A stretch of 64,000 bases of DNA, taken from positions 186,001 through 250,000 of the forward strand of contig NZ_JABBYO010000002.1 of assembly GCF_012958305.1 (NCBI RefSeq), given 5' to 3'. Within the stretch, counting starts at the first letter, position 1; every line of letters begins with the position of its first letter. Shown here piece by piece: positions 38,582-47,594 of this stretch. Made by a program: the position numbers and the translations under genes. The DNA is from Tautonia rosea (GTDB taxonomy: Bacteria; Planctomycetota; Planctomycetia; Isosphaerales; Isosphaeraceae). The notes under the pieces are model-generated. The model saw nothing but the letters and a program-made list of their open reading frames with translations, did not search any database and was not told where the DNA came from.

Positions 38582-39733
38582 TCAGCGGGCGAATTGCTCA
38601 CGCTTCGCGCGGACGGCACCGTAGAGGTCGTCGAACGACTGGGCGAACTTTTCCACGCCGTCCTTCAAGAGGAAGTCGGTGACATCGTTCAGGTCGATAC
38701 CGACCTCGGCAAGTTGGGCCACGAGGCTTTGGGCTTCGGCCATCTCCGTGGTGAGGGTGGGCTGATCGACGATCCGGCCGTGATCGCGGAAGGCGTTGTA
38801 CGTTTCGGGTGGCATGGTGCTGACGGTGTCCGGACCGATCAGTTCATCGATGTAGAGAGTATCCGGATAGCTTGGATTCTTGGTGCCGACTGAGGCCCAG
38901 AGCAGCCGCTGGACACGAGCCCCCTTTGCGGCCAGGGCCTCCCATTCTGGACCGGAGAAGATTCGCTCGTAAACCGCATAGGCATTCTTGGCGTTGGCGA
39001 TCGCGGCTTTACCCTGAAGCGATTCGAGAAGAGCCTTGCGGCCTTCGTCCGTTTCCTGGGCAATCAATGCGTCGAGCCGCTTATCGACTTCGGTATCGAT
39101 CCGAGAGACGAAGAAACTGGCGACCGAAGCAATGTGATCAACCGATTGCCCTGCATCGATTCGACGCTTCAGGGCACGAACGTAGGCCTGAGCCACGGCC
39201 TCGTACGCCTCAACACTGAACAGCAAGGTGACGTTGATATTGAGGCCATCCGCCAGCGAGTCCTCAATAGCTGGAACGCATTCGGGAGTCCCAGGAATTT
39301 TGATCATCGCGTTTGGCCGGTCGAGGCGTTGCCAGTAATGCTTGGCCTCCTCGGTCGTCTTTTCGCGATCGTGAGCAAGCAAAGGGGAAACTTCGAGGCT
39401 CACATATCCGTCGAGGCCATCGGTTCGGTCGTAAACGGTACGGAACAGCTCAAGCGCACCCTGAATATCGGCGACGACCAAATTCTGGTAAATCGTGTCG
39501 ACATCGGCCCCTTCAGAAACCAGTTGCCGGGTGTCATCGTTGTAATCTGCACTATGGCCGATCGCCTTCTCAAAGATGGTCGGGTTCGAGGTGGCTCCCT
39601 GAAGGCCGTCCTCCTCAATCAGCCTGGCCAGCTCTCCCTGGCGGACGAACGCACGGCTCATAAAATCAATCCAGACGCTTTGCTTCTGGGCCTGGAGCTT
39701 TGACAGGGGGGTCGAGGCAGAGGCGGTTGCCAT
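38582..39733 (-). CDS. tal: Transaldolase
   Basis: 383 residues from ATG 39733, with AGGAGT upstream. Family landmarks are VWIDFMSR (Asp23), GATSNPTIFEKAI, YVSLEVSPLLAHD, the Schiff-base Lys145 in AMIKIPGT, VTLLFSVEAYEAVAQAY and VASFFVSRIDTEVDK, and RLLWASVGTKNP. Length and motifs fit the longer (about 370-residue) bacterial transaldolase. It moves a dihydroxyacetone unit in the non-oxidative pentose-phosphate pathway. No other pathway gene is adjacent. Confidence 0.95.
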   Translation of the reverse strand: MATASASTPLSKLQAQKQSVWIDFMSRAFVRQGELARLIEEDGLQGATSNPTIFEKAIGHSADYNDDTRQLVSEGADVDTIYQNLVVADIQGALELFRTVYDRTDGLDGYVSLEVSPLLAHDREKTTEEAKHYWQRLDRPNAMIKIPGTPECVPAIEDSLADGLNINVTLLFSVEAYEAVAQAYVRALKRRIDAGQSVDHIASVASFFVSRIDTEVDKRLDALIAQETDEGRKALLESLQGKAAIANAKNAYAVYERIFSGPEWEALAAKGARVQRLLWASVGTKNPSYPDTLYIDELIGPDTVSTMPPETYNAFRDHGRIVDQPTLTTEMAEAQSLVAQLAEVGIDLNDVTDFLLKDGVEKFAQSFDDLYGAVRAKREQFAR

Positions 39734-40053
39734 GTTTGGAACACTCCTGAGCGCGAATTTCAACAAAGATCGGTTCCTCGAATCAACTTCCACAATACCG
39801 CAAAAGACGAGCCGAGTCGAAGCCAGGCCGGTCGGTCCGAACCCAAACAGATGAGGTCAAAGTGCGTTGATTTCTGTTTTTCCGTTCTGTGGATCGAATG
39901 CCTCGTCCCCTGGGATGGAATCCCTGAATCGTTTGGGAGACCGACCCGATCAGTGACGTGCGACCTCAGTTCAAGTCTGAGGTTTCTTGGCTCTCAAAGG
40001 CGTCGATCCTCGGTGGGGACGAATCACCGACGATCGACGCGGGGAGAGAGTGT
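39734..40053. other. 320-base gap between transaldolase and FG-GAP gene
   Basis: Both neighbours are minus-strand. It should contain the tal promoter and the end of the FG-GAP transcript. A 7-bp hairpin (ACCTCAG/CTGAGGT, 39963-39983) may be a weak terminator. Nothing else was recognised. Confidence 0.45.
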
Positions 40054-41304
40054 TCATGACGTCTCTGGATTCTCAAGCCAGTAGAGCCCGCTCTTGCCGG
40101 GGCAGAGCAGGTCGAGGTCGCCGTCTCCGTCGAGATCGACCGCCATCATTTGTAAGCCTGTCCCGGCGGTACCTCGGGGAAAATCATTGAGCGCATTCCG
40201 ATCGCCGGCGCGGTCTGGGGGAGGGGCATTCGTCGCCGGTTCGCCCTGATAGATCAGCGATCGGGTCCACTGGCCCGCCTCGCGATCGAATTGATACGAG
40301 GCGATGATCGGCGCGTCGGTATCTCCCGGCTCGACCTCGTGGCCGTAGATTCGGGTGCCGGTGACCAGATGATCCTCTTGCCCGCTCCCGTCGAGATCAG
40401 CCCAGAGCAAGGTGTGAGCCTGGTGGATCGAATCATCAATGAACATCGGCTCAGACCAGCTTCGGCGGCCCTCGTCGTCTTGCTCTTGCTTGATCCAGTA
40501 GAGGCCATAGTTGTGGCCCATCCCGTAAATCACATCTGAGAGATCGTCCCCATCGACGTCCTTGGCGAGAATTTGAATTCCGGTGGCCATATCGTTGGGT
40601 CGATCCGGATGGCCGCCAAGCAGGGACCACTCCGAATGGAAGGTCCAGGACTCGCTCAACGGAGCTTCAGGAGACTCGAACCAACCCTTTGGTGTGAGGA
40701 TGTCGATCCTTCCATCGCCATTGACATCCCCGGAGCCAACGCCGTGTCCAGCCTGCTCGGCTCCCAGCTCGACCTTGGTCCACGAGGCGTTCGGCCCCGG
40801 ATTCTCAAGGCGGTAGAACACGACCACGTTCACCGGGTTCGGCAGGACTTCAAGCTGGCCGTCGCCGGTCAGATCAACCATCCAGGCAGCTTCACTCGGT
40901 CCCGGAAGGTCGATCTCGTGATAGGTCCAGAGCGCTCCGAACTCTCCCGGATTCTCGACCCAGCCCACATCGCGGCCGAAGTAAGAGCACGTGACGTAAT
41001 CCATCAAGCCATCGCCGTTCACATCGACTGGCAAGGTGGCGAAGCAGTTGAAGTACGTGCCTCGTTGCGTGACCTCTCGAACCTTGTACGAGGTCTGAAA
41101 CTCCGGACCTCGATACCAGGTTTCGCCACAGACGACGTCGAGGATGCCGTCTCCGTCGACGTCGAATGCGCCCGCCGCTTCAAACGGGCTGCGGTCGTTG
41201 ATCGTGTGCTTCGTCCATCCCGATGCATCGGTTGATGTTGCGGGATTCGATGAACCGACCAGGATCATCGACACCATCGCCACGTGAGAAATCAAAGCTG
41301 TCAT
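40054..41304 (-). CDS. Secreted FG-GAP/VCBS repeat protein
   Basis: 416 residues with a signal peptide (MTALISHVAMVSMILVG). At least six propeller-type repeats carry a calcium loop: AFDVDGDGILDVVCG, PVDVNGDGLMDYVTC, VDLTGDGQLEVLP, SGDVNGDGRIDILT, AKDVDGDDLSDVIYG and AVDLDGDGDLDLLCPG. It probably forms a beta-propeller in the periplasm or on the surface. No LExLExR motif is present, unlike the other two FG-GAP proteins here. The ligand is unknown. Confidence 0.88.
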   Translation of the reverse strand: MTALISHVAMVSMILVGSSNPATSTDASGWTKHTINDRSPFEAAGAFDVDGDGILDVVCGETWYRGPEFQTSYKVREVTQRGTYFNCFATLPVDVNGDGLMDYVTCSYFGRDVGWVENPGEFGALWTYHEIDLPGPSEAAWMVDLTGDGQLEVLPNPVNVVVFYRLENPGPNASWTKVELGAEQAGHGVGSGDVNGDGRIDILTPKGWFESPEAPLSESWTFHSEWSLLGGHPDRPNDMATGIQILAKDVDGDDLSDVIYGMGHNYGLYWIKQEQDDEGRRSWSEPMFIDDSIHQAHTLLWADLDGSGQEDHLVTGTRIYGHEVEPGDTDAPIIASYQFDREAGQWTRSLIYQGEPATNAPPPDRAGDRNALNDFPRGTAGTGLQMMAVDLDGDGDLDLLCPGKSGLYWLENPETS

Positions 41305-41684
41305 TGCGAAGTCCTCTCGGGTTGGTCTCCTCCATTAAAGTTTAACGGTTCAGCCGGTTCATTGCATCGATCGAATGCAGAGGGGTCCTATTTCTTCGCC
41401 ACCACTGACGTATCCGCTCATCCCCTTCCGCGAGCCGGACTCTGCAACGCGTGCTGCACTCAACATTCCCTTCGTCCAGGTTGCGGTTTATCGAGGAGAT
41501 CGTTCCCGTTTGTCCACGTCGGCTTGCGAAGCGTGGCGGCACCGTGGTATTCAGGTTCGCTGGTGAAGGCGATTCCACGAAAGGTCCCGACCCTTCACTC
41601 CGAGAAAATGGGGTGGCGTCCTCCAAGGACTTCGACGACCCGTTCAGCAGCGATGACTCAATCACGACGGAGGAGATGGCCCGG
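41305..41684. other. 380-base divergent region before the Anbu gene
   Basis: The FG-GAP gene starts at 41304 on the minus strand and the Anbu gene at 41685 on the plus strand. The Anbu frame is open upstream to about 41451, but those residues are not protein-like. It holds the likely promoters of both genes; nothing else was seen. Confidence 0.45.
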
Positions 41685-42419
41685 ATGACGTACTGCCTGG
41701 GAATAATCACGAAGGACGGTTTCGTCGTCGCGTCGGACTCACGAACCAATGCGGGATACGATCAGGTTAATGTGTGTAAAAAAATGCACACATTTGAGGT
41801 TCCTGGCAGTCGGGTATTCGTGCTGATGACGAGCGGGAGCCTCTCCTGCAGTCAGTCGCTGATGGCGTTGCTTCGACAGGATTTTGAACAGGGGAACGGG
41901 CTCGCCTCGTGCGAGACGATGTACGATGCCGCTCGGGTGGTTGGTGCCAAGGTACGTCGAGTTGCCGAGCTGGATCGAGACGCGTTGGAACAGGACAAAT
42001 ACCGGTTCAACGTCCACACAGTGCTCGCCGGGCAGATCCGTGGTCAGCCACACGATCTGTACCTGATCTATCCGCAGGGCAATCCGCTTCGAGCCTCCGA
42101 GGAATCGCCCTACTTGCAAATTGGTGAGTGCAAATATGGTCGGCCGATTCTCGATCGTGGGGTTCGCTTCGAGCGAACGACGCTTGAGGATGCAGCCTTG
42201 TATGCGCTGATCTCGCTCGATTCAACGATGCGATCGAACGTTACCGTCGGGCCCCCGATTGACCTCTTGATCTACACGCGCGACGAGCTTCAACTGTGCC
42301 GTCGTCGTCGCTTTGCCGAACGAGATCCAGACCTCGCGGCCATTCATGAGCAATGGGAGCACGCCTTGCAGCAAGCTGTTCAGGAGTTACCGGGAATCCG
42401 CTTTGATCCCGAATCCTGA
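41685..42419 (+). CDS. Anbu-type bacterial proteasome homologue (Ntn hydrolase)
   Basis: 244 residues from ATG 41685 (MTYCLGIITKDGFVVASDSR), preceded by GGAGGAG; an in-frame ATG at 41676 would hide the N-terminus. After Met removal Thr2 would be the N-terminal nucleophile, as in proteasome beta-subunits. SDSRTNAGYDQV, the conserved Lys in CKKMHTFEV and MTSGSLSCSQS fit the Anbu/proteasome-type protease family. Members form open or ring-shaped oligomers; substrates are unclear. The usual partners (ATP-grasp, alpha-E, transglutaminase-like genes) are absent around it. Confidence 0.88.
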   Translation: MTYCLGIITKDGFVVASDSRTNAGYDQVNVCKKMHTFEVPGSRVFVLMTSGSLSCSQSLMALLRQDFEQGNGLASCETMYDAARVVGAKVRRVAELDRDALEQDKYRFNVHTVLAGQIRGQPHDLYLIYPQGNPLRASEESPYLQIGECKYGRPILDRGVRFERTTLEDAALYALISLDSTMRSNVTVGPPIDLLIYTRDELQLCRRRRFAERDPDLAAIHEQWEHALQQAVQELPGIRFDPES

Positions 42420-42430
42420 GCGATGAGGGG

Positions 42431-42739
42431 TCATCTCTCGTCATCCTCATCGTCTTCGGTGTCGTGGACTTCCCAGTTGAGTCCGGTCGCTGCTTGATCA
42501 AGCAGACCAAGTGCGATTGAGGGATCATGGGCTCGGAGTTCGGCATGCAGGGCAGTCAGGATCGATCCTTCGACCACGGCCAGTAAACGGGTTTCGATCG
42601 AGTCAATCAGGAGCCAGGTTTCTTCATGATCCTCAGCGTGAATCGAAGGCGGATATCCGAGCTGTTCGAACTGTTTTTTCCAGTCGTCGATCGACCGGGA
42701 GGGAGCATTCCAGGCGGGAATCAAGAGTCGCTCGATCAC
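42431..42739 (-). CDS. Small acidic protein of unknown function
   Basis: 102 residues from GTG 42739 (IERLLIPAWNAPSRSIDDWKK), ending in a very acidic tail (DTEDDEDDER). It looks like a soluble helical protein with one conserved-looking segment (EETWLLIDSIETRLLAVVEGSI). It ends 11 bases from the end of the Anbu gene in the opposite direction. I do not recognise a family. Codon pattern and amino-acid composition support a real gene. Confidence 0.55.
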   Translation of the reverse strand: MIERLLIPAWNAPSRSIDDWKKQFEQLGYPPSIHAEDHEETWLLIDSIETRLLAVVEGSILTALHAELRAHDPSIALGLLDQAATGLNWEVHDTEDDEDDER

Positions 42740-43181
42740 AGGATCTTGTCTCGTGGGTCAAGTCGTCCAAGAAGTGTCGTACAGCTTACGCAATTCCTGC
42801 TCCCAAGTCTTGAGGATCAGTTCGAGGGTGACCTGATTTCAGGACAGGGAACTTTGCCCGGACGCCGTCGACTCCGAGAAACTCGTGAGTGTTCGATTCG
42901 AAAACGGCCGGGCGGAGAACTTCAACCTGTCGAACCCAAGGCCATTGATTTGATGAGAATTCTCAATCAATATTAAGGGTGCTTTTAGTCGATGCTTCAG
43001 GTGCGCCGATTCAAAAGATGGGCAACCGGCCCATTCCAGCGATGGCTTCGGCACTGTTTCGTCCCTACCTCTCTCAATCGTTCCGTGATTCATTGGCGTC
43101 ATGGCGACCCACGTTTCCTGTCCGCTCGCATGACGTCGATCACTTTCCTCCGCCCGTCTCGCCTGATTCGGGAATGTTTCG
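42740..43181. other. 442-base divergent gap with a 12-bp palindrome
   Basis: It lies between the small acidic protein (minus) and the delta-60 protein (plus). An AT-rich patch around 42950-42985 includes the palindrome at 42954-42965. Several short frames cross the gap, none convincing. Confidence 0.45.
42954..42965. promoter_or_regulatory. Candidate operator palindrome
   Basis: TGAGAATTCTCA is a perfect 12-bp palindrome, with near-symmetric TTGAT/ATCAA arms outside it, in an AT-rich stretch between divergent genes. It could bind a dimeric regulator; nothing identifies which. Confidence 0.3.
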
Positions 43182-46040
43182 ATGATTGCCTCGCCGACTG
43201 GCTCGGGCGTTGTTCGTGAACGGTCCAGGACCTCGAGGGGCCACTCTCGCCGTCGAAACGTTCTTCGACCATGCCTTGAGCCGCTGGAAGGACGCACGCT
43301 TCTCGACGGCTCGATCGACCTCAACTTCGGTCGGGCCGATCTTCCAGGTAGGGGTACGGCGGTGATTGCCGACCTCGCGGAAATCAAGGGCATGGCGGTG
43401 CAGGCTGATGGCGGTTCGGTTCTGGTGGGCACGATCAGTCGCGCTGGAAACGATGATTTCGTCGTGATCCGCTTTGAGCCAAATGGTCAGCTCGACACGA
43501 GCTTCGGCACGATGGGGATGACCATCATTGCCTTTGATCTGGGTGCCAACGAGAGCGACCGTGCTCAGGGGGTTGCGGTCCAGCCCGATGGGAAAATCCT
43601 TGTGGTCGGACCTGTCGAGCAGCCGGGTGGCCAGCGGGATTTTGGAATCGCGAGGCTCGAGGCCAACGGCCAGATTGACCTCCAGTTCGGGATCGCTGGC
43701 CGCATCGTGGTGGGATTCAATCGGAGTCCGATTGTTACCGAGCAAGACGACATTGCCAGGGCGGTCGTTGTGCAGCCTGATGGCAAAATCCTGGTCGTAG
43801 GTTCGGTCGATGATCTCGGAGACGAGAACGATTTCGGCCTGGTACGCCTGAACCCCGACGGGGCCCTTGATTCGACCTTTGCCGAGAGTGGTCGAGCCGT
43901 CATCGCGTTTGATCTCGGTGCCTCTGCCGAGGATCAAGATGATGATGCAACAGGGGTGGCTGTGCAATCTGATGGACGGATTGTGGTCACGGGTTCCGTA
44001 CGCACCATGCAGCGACATCGCGATTTCGGTTTCGCGAGACTGAGGCCGGAAGGTGATCTCGATCTCTCGTTCGGGCAAAACGGTAAGGTCGTTCTGGGGT
44101 TTGACCTCGGCAGCACTCCCGATCGGCGGCATGATGATCCGACCGCACTTGTCATCCAGCCAGATGGCAAGGTTGTCGCCGCCGGCACGATCCTGCGTGA
44201 CAACGGCCAGAGCGATTTTGGCATTCTCAGGCTCAACGCCAACGGAACCCCGGACCCGTCGTTTGGTCAGAACGGCCGAGTCCACGTCAATGTCGGTGCC
44301 GGTGATCGCGATCTCGCCGTTGCGTTGGCACACCAGGGAGATGGCCGGCTCCTCGTTGCTGGGGACGTCCAAAGTGCCCGTGGTGATTCGGATTTTGGGG
44401 TGATTCAACTGTCCTCGACCGGCCAACTTGTGGGAACGTTCGGGCAGAACGGCCGGGTGATCATCCCGTTCAATCTCGGGCCGCGATCATTTGATCACGA
44501 CCGAACTCGGGGTGCAGGTTTGGACGGTAATGGGGCCCTTCTGGTTGCCGGTCAGGTGGACGATGGTCAAGGCGATCTGCTGGCTGGAATCACTCGGCTT
44601 TTTGTGGACCGTAGCCCAACAACCGTCCTCCGCGTTGGGCCGGTTGTGCCCGATGTAAGGCGGTTCCCTGTGTCCTCGGTCGACGTTCAATTCAGTGAAG
44701 CGATTCTCCCGTCCAGTTTCCAGGTCTCCGCACTCCGATTGCTTCGAAACGGCGAACAAGTGCCTCTTGGTCCCGGGGTGACTCTGGTGAACTCGCCCGG
44801 GTCTCCCGCGATTTTTCGGATTGATGGACTTTCTGAAGCAACTGCCCGGTCTGGAACTTACGAGCTGTGGGTCGATGCCAGTGGAGTCCAAGATCTGGCC
44901 GGAAACCCGGGGCAAGGAGCGTCCTCAACCGTCTACTCTGTCCGTCGCAAGGCGGTGCCGGCCGATTATGATGGCGATGGCATTTCAGATGTCTCGACCT
45001 ATTCGGTCGTCGGAGGGATCGGCCGCTTCGAGATCTGGCAATCATCCGATCAGCGATTTCGAGTCGAGGAACTTGGGTCATCGGGCGATTTTCCGGTCGA
45101 CGCGGACTTCGATGGCGACGGGATCATCGATCTGGCTGTGTTCGGCTACACCCCTTCTCTCGGCTATGCTCGGTTCCTTTATCGACAATCAAGCGATGGA
45201 GCGACCCGTTCGATTCCCTTCGGAGGTCCCTTTGACTTTCCCCTCGCAGGAGACTTCGACGGTGATGGACTCACCGACATTGCCGTTTTTGGATTCAGCC
45301 CGAATGAAGGGTTCAGCCGATTTGGCATCCTGCTCTCGGACACCAGGCAGGCATTTAGCCGACCTTTTGGGGGACCATTCGATTTCCCGGTGACCGGCGA
45401 TTTCGACGGGGACTGGCGAACCGACATCGCCGTCTACGGCTACAGTCCTAGGAATGGGTACAGTCGCTTCGCCATTCTTCCTTCGATGCCGAATGATCTG
45501 ACGTTTTCCCAGGCGGTTGGCGCTTATCCTGTGCCGTTCGGGGGGCTGAACGACTCTCCCGTGGTTGGGGATTTTGACGGTGATGGACGTACCGATCTGG
45601 CCGTCTATGGGTATAGCCCGCGCAATGACTTTTCTCGATTCGGAATTCTTTTCAGCTCCGGCCACCCGACAATGACCTTTCCCTTCGGAGGCTCGGGCGA
45701 CGTGCCCGTTGCCGGGGATTACGATGGAGACGGTCGCACCGATCTGGCTGTGTTCGGCTTTAGCCCGAACAACGGATTTCACCGCTTTGCCATCCTTCCC
45801 TCGGGAGGAGCACCGGCGAGAACCGTTCGCTTCGGCAGCTTCGGAGCGATCGGCTTGCCTGCCTTCCCAGGATTGTTTCCGCTCTCGGGAAACGCGGCGA
45901 TGACGGGGTCGATGGCCTCTGTAAGCCGCCTTGCCTCTGCCCCGGTTGAACTGCCCCAAGCGTCTGAGCGCTGGGAGCGGTGGATGACTCGCCATCGGAC
46001 TCGTCTGAGGTCGCTCACTGGGTTCGAGAAAACCGGCTGA
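43182..46040 (+). CDS. Giant surface protein: delta-60 repeats, Ig-like domain, FG-GAP repeats
   Basis: 952 residues. A basic N-terminus leads to the planctomycete motif LEPLEGRTLLDG at about 33-44. Residues about 45-460 are some seven delta-60 repeats (VAVQPDGKILVVG, ARLEANGQIDLQFG, RLNPDGALDSTFAESG and others). An Ig-like/Big_5 type segment follows (VPDVRRFPVSSVDVQFSEAI to SGVQDLAGNPGQG). Residues about 590-890 hold six nearly identical FG-GAP blades (GDFDGDGRTDLAVYGYSPRN). It is probably exported and surface-associated; repeat proteins like this are common in planctomycetes. The neighbouring Gfo/Idh gene is convergent. Confidence 0.88.
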   Translation: MIASPTGSGVVRERSRTSRGHSRRRNVLRPCLEPLEGRTLLDGSIDLNFGRADLPGRGTAVIADLAEIKGMAVQADGGSVLVGTISRAGNDDFVVIRFEPNGQLDTSFGTMGMTIIAFDLGANESDRAQGVAVQPDGKILVVGPVEQPGGQRDFGIARLEANGQIDLQFGIAGRIVVGFNRSPIVTEQDDIARAVVVQPDGKILVVGSVDDLGDENDFGLVRLNPDGALDSTFAESGRAVIAFDLGASAEDQDDDATGVAVQSDGRIVVTGSVRTMQRHRDFGFARLRPEGDLDLSFGQNGKVVLGFDLGSTPDRRHDDPTALVIQPDGKVVAAGTILRDNGQSDFGILRLNANGTPDPSFGQNGRVHVNVGAGDRDLAVALAHQGDGRLLVAGDVQSARGDSDFGVIQLSSTGQLVGTFGQNGRVIIPFNLGPRSFDHDRTRGAGLDGNGALLVAGQVDDGQGDLLAGITRLFVDRSPTTVLRVGPVVPDVRRFPVSSVDVQFSEAILPSSFQVSALRLLRNGEQVPLGPGVTLVNSPGSPAIFRIDGLSEATARSGTYELWVDASGVQDLAGNPGQGASSTVYSVRRKAVPADYDGDGISDVSTYSVVGGIGRFEIWQSSDQRFRVEELGSSGDFPVDADFDGDGIIDLAVFGYTPSLGYARFLYRQSSDGATRSIPFGGPFDFPLAGDFDGDGLTDIAVFGFSPNEGFSRFGILLSDTRQAFSRPFGGPFDFPVTGDFDGDWRTDIAVYGYSPRNGYSRFAILPSMPNDLTFSQAVGAYPVPFGGLNDSPVVGDFDGDGRTDLAVYGYSPRNDFSRFGILFSSGHPTMTFPFGGSGDVPVAGDYDGDGRTDLAVFGFSPNNGFHRFAILPSGGAPARTVRFGSFGAIGLPAFPGLFPLSGNAAMTGSMASVSRLASAPVELPQASERWERWMTRHRTRLRSLTGFEKTG

Positions 46041-46170
46041 AGCCTCTCCCTCCCTTCTCATTCAAAATCCTGAGAAACGTCAACAGGGGAGCGCCGGCAG
46101 ATCATGCCGGGCTCTCCCCGGATGCGTTGGCCCAAGGCAGCGGTCATCGGGCATGGGAAGGGTTCGGGGA

Positions 46171-47484
46171 TCAAACCTTCGGCAAGTCCCAGGGCTTGCG
46201 GTATTCGTTCCGGAACAAATGGCCGTTCGCTTCTTCAGAGTTCGTGAAGCGTTCGGCTCCGCTGTCCCACTGCAACGCCTCTTGCGTTCGGAGGGCGATG
46301 TTGCCGAGGTGACCGACCGCCGTCAGCTCGTGGCCATAGCGGAAGTTGCAGGAGCAGAGTTCACGAGATTTGATCTTGTTGAGCCACTCGCGATGGTGCC
46401 CCGGAGATCGCGGCAGGGTCGGCTCAGGCTCGACGATCTCCTCGCCGGGATTGGGAATGATCACGTAATCGTTGTAGTGGCCGTGAAGCGTTCCCTTGGT
46501 GCCGACGAACTCGATCCCAGACGATCGGCCTCGGAATCCGTGGGGTGCGCTGGTCTGAAGACTCCAGATGAGTTGCCAGTCCGTCGGGAATCGGTAGATG
46601 ACTTCCAGCGTGTCGGGCGTTTCGCCGTTGTCATCGAGCGCGTAGCGGCCTCCGCTGGCCACGATGAATTCCGGGGCCTTGGCCTTCATCCCCCAGAGGA
46701 CCGGATCGACCAGGTGGCAGACGAAGTCCGACAGGAACCCGCCGCCATAGTCCCAGAAAAACCGCCAGTTGAAGGTGAACCGATTGGGGTTGAATGGACG
46801 CTCAGGCGCCGGCCCAAGCCACATGTCGTAATTGCATCCCGCTGGAGGCGTGCCGTTCTCTGGCGTGCCGAGGAAGTCGCTCTTGCCATCGCGGGCCATC
46901 CAGACCCGAGCCTTGGTGATCTTCCCGAGGCAGCCCGACTGGACGATCTCGGCGATCCGATGGTAGTTGTCGGTCGCGTGGATCAGGTTGCCCATCTGGG
47001 TCACGCGCTGGTGTTTTTCCGAAGCCTTTGCGACGAGGCTTCCCTCGCCGATCGACCAGGCAAGCGGCTTCTCGCAGTAGACATCCTTGTCAGCCTGACA
47101 GGCGAGGATGCTCGGGATTGCGTGCCAGTGGTCGGGCGTGGCGATGACGACCGCGTCAATGTCCTCTCGGTCGATGACGCGGCGGAAATCGTCGTAAACG
47201 TCCGGGTTCCCGCCGGAGGTGGAGACAGCCTCCAGAGCGTGCGGTTCGTACACATCGCAGACGGCGGCAATCCGAACGTCGTCGAAGCGCTTGAACGTAT
47301 TGATCAAGCCTCGCCCCATGCCTCCCGTGCCGATAAATCCGAGCGTGATCTGCTCGTTTGGCCCAGGGTGTCGGGGCCTCGGGTGCGGACTCGGGGTTGC
47401 TGCTGAGACGGCACCGGCCGCAAGGGCTCCGGTTGCCAGGGCTGAGGATGCGAGGAAATTGCGACGGGAAATCGGATCGGTCAT
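46171..47484 (-). CDS. Tat-exported Gfo/Idh/MocA oxidoreductase
   Basis: 437 residues from ATG 47484, with GGAGGAG upstream; the open frame continues to 47934 but overlaps the GH5 region without family likeness. A Tat signal (SRRNFLASSALATGALAAG) leads to the Rossmann domain (LGFIGTGGMGRGLINTF), with DAVVIATPDHWHA and the EKPLAW motif. The C-terminal domain has NWRFFWDYGGGFLSDFVCHLVD. These planctomycete exported members are thought to oxidise or epimerise sugars in the periplasm with NAD(P) bound. It follows the GH5 gene on the same strand by 110 bases. Confidence 0.92.
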   Translation of the reverse strand: MTDPISRRNFLASSALATGALAAGAVSAATPSPHPRPRHPGPNEQITLGFIGTGGMGRGLINTFKRFDDVRIAAVCDVYEPHALEAVSTSGGNPDVYDDFRRVIDREDIDAVVIATPDHWHAIPSILACQADKDVYCEKPLAWSIGEGSLVAKASEKHQRVTQMGNLIHATDNYHRIAEIVQSGCLGKITKARVWMARDGKSDFLGTPENGTPPAGCNYDMWLGPAPERPFNPNRFTFNWRFFWDYGGGFLSDFVCHLVDPVLWGMKAKAPEFIVASGGRYALDDNGETPDTLEVIYRFPTDWQLIWSLQTSAPHGFRGRSSGIEFVGTKGTLHGHYNDYVIIPNPGEEIVEPEPTLPRSPGHHREWLNKIKSRELCSCNFRYGHELTAVGHLGNIALRTQEALQWDSGAERFTNSEEANGHLFRNEYRKPWDLPKV

Positions 47485-47594
47485 GGTGCTCCTCCTGGGA
47501 TGAAGTCGCACCATAATCCCGCGCGAATCCGTCGGAGGAAACCCGCCACCGCCCTTGATCTTCGAGCGATGGGTGAGCCGGTCTTCGTTTGACT

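Noticed and set aside
41451-41684. N-terminal extension of the Anbu protein
   Set aside because: It would bury the Thr2 nucleophile, is not family-like, and the internal ATG has a better ribosome site.
46153-47406. 417-codon plus-strand open frame
   Set aside because: It is antisense to the Tat-exported oxidoreductase, which has a full family match.
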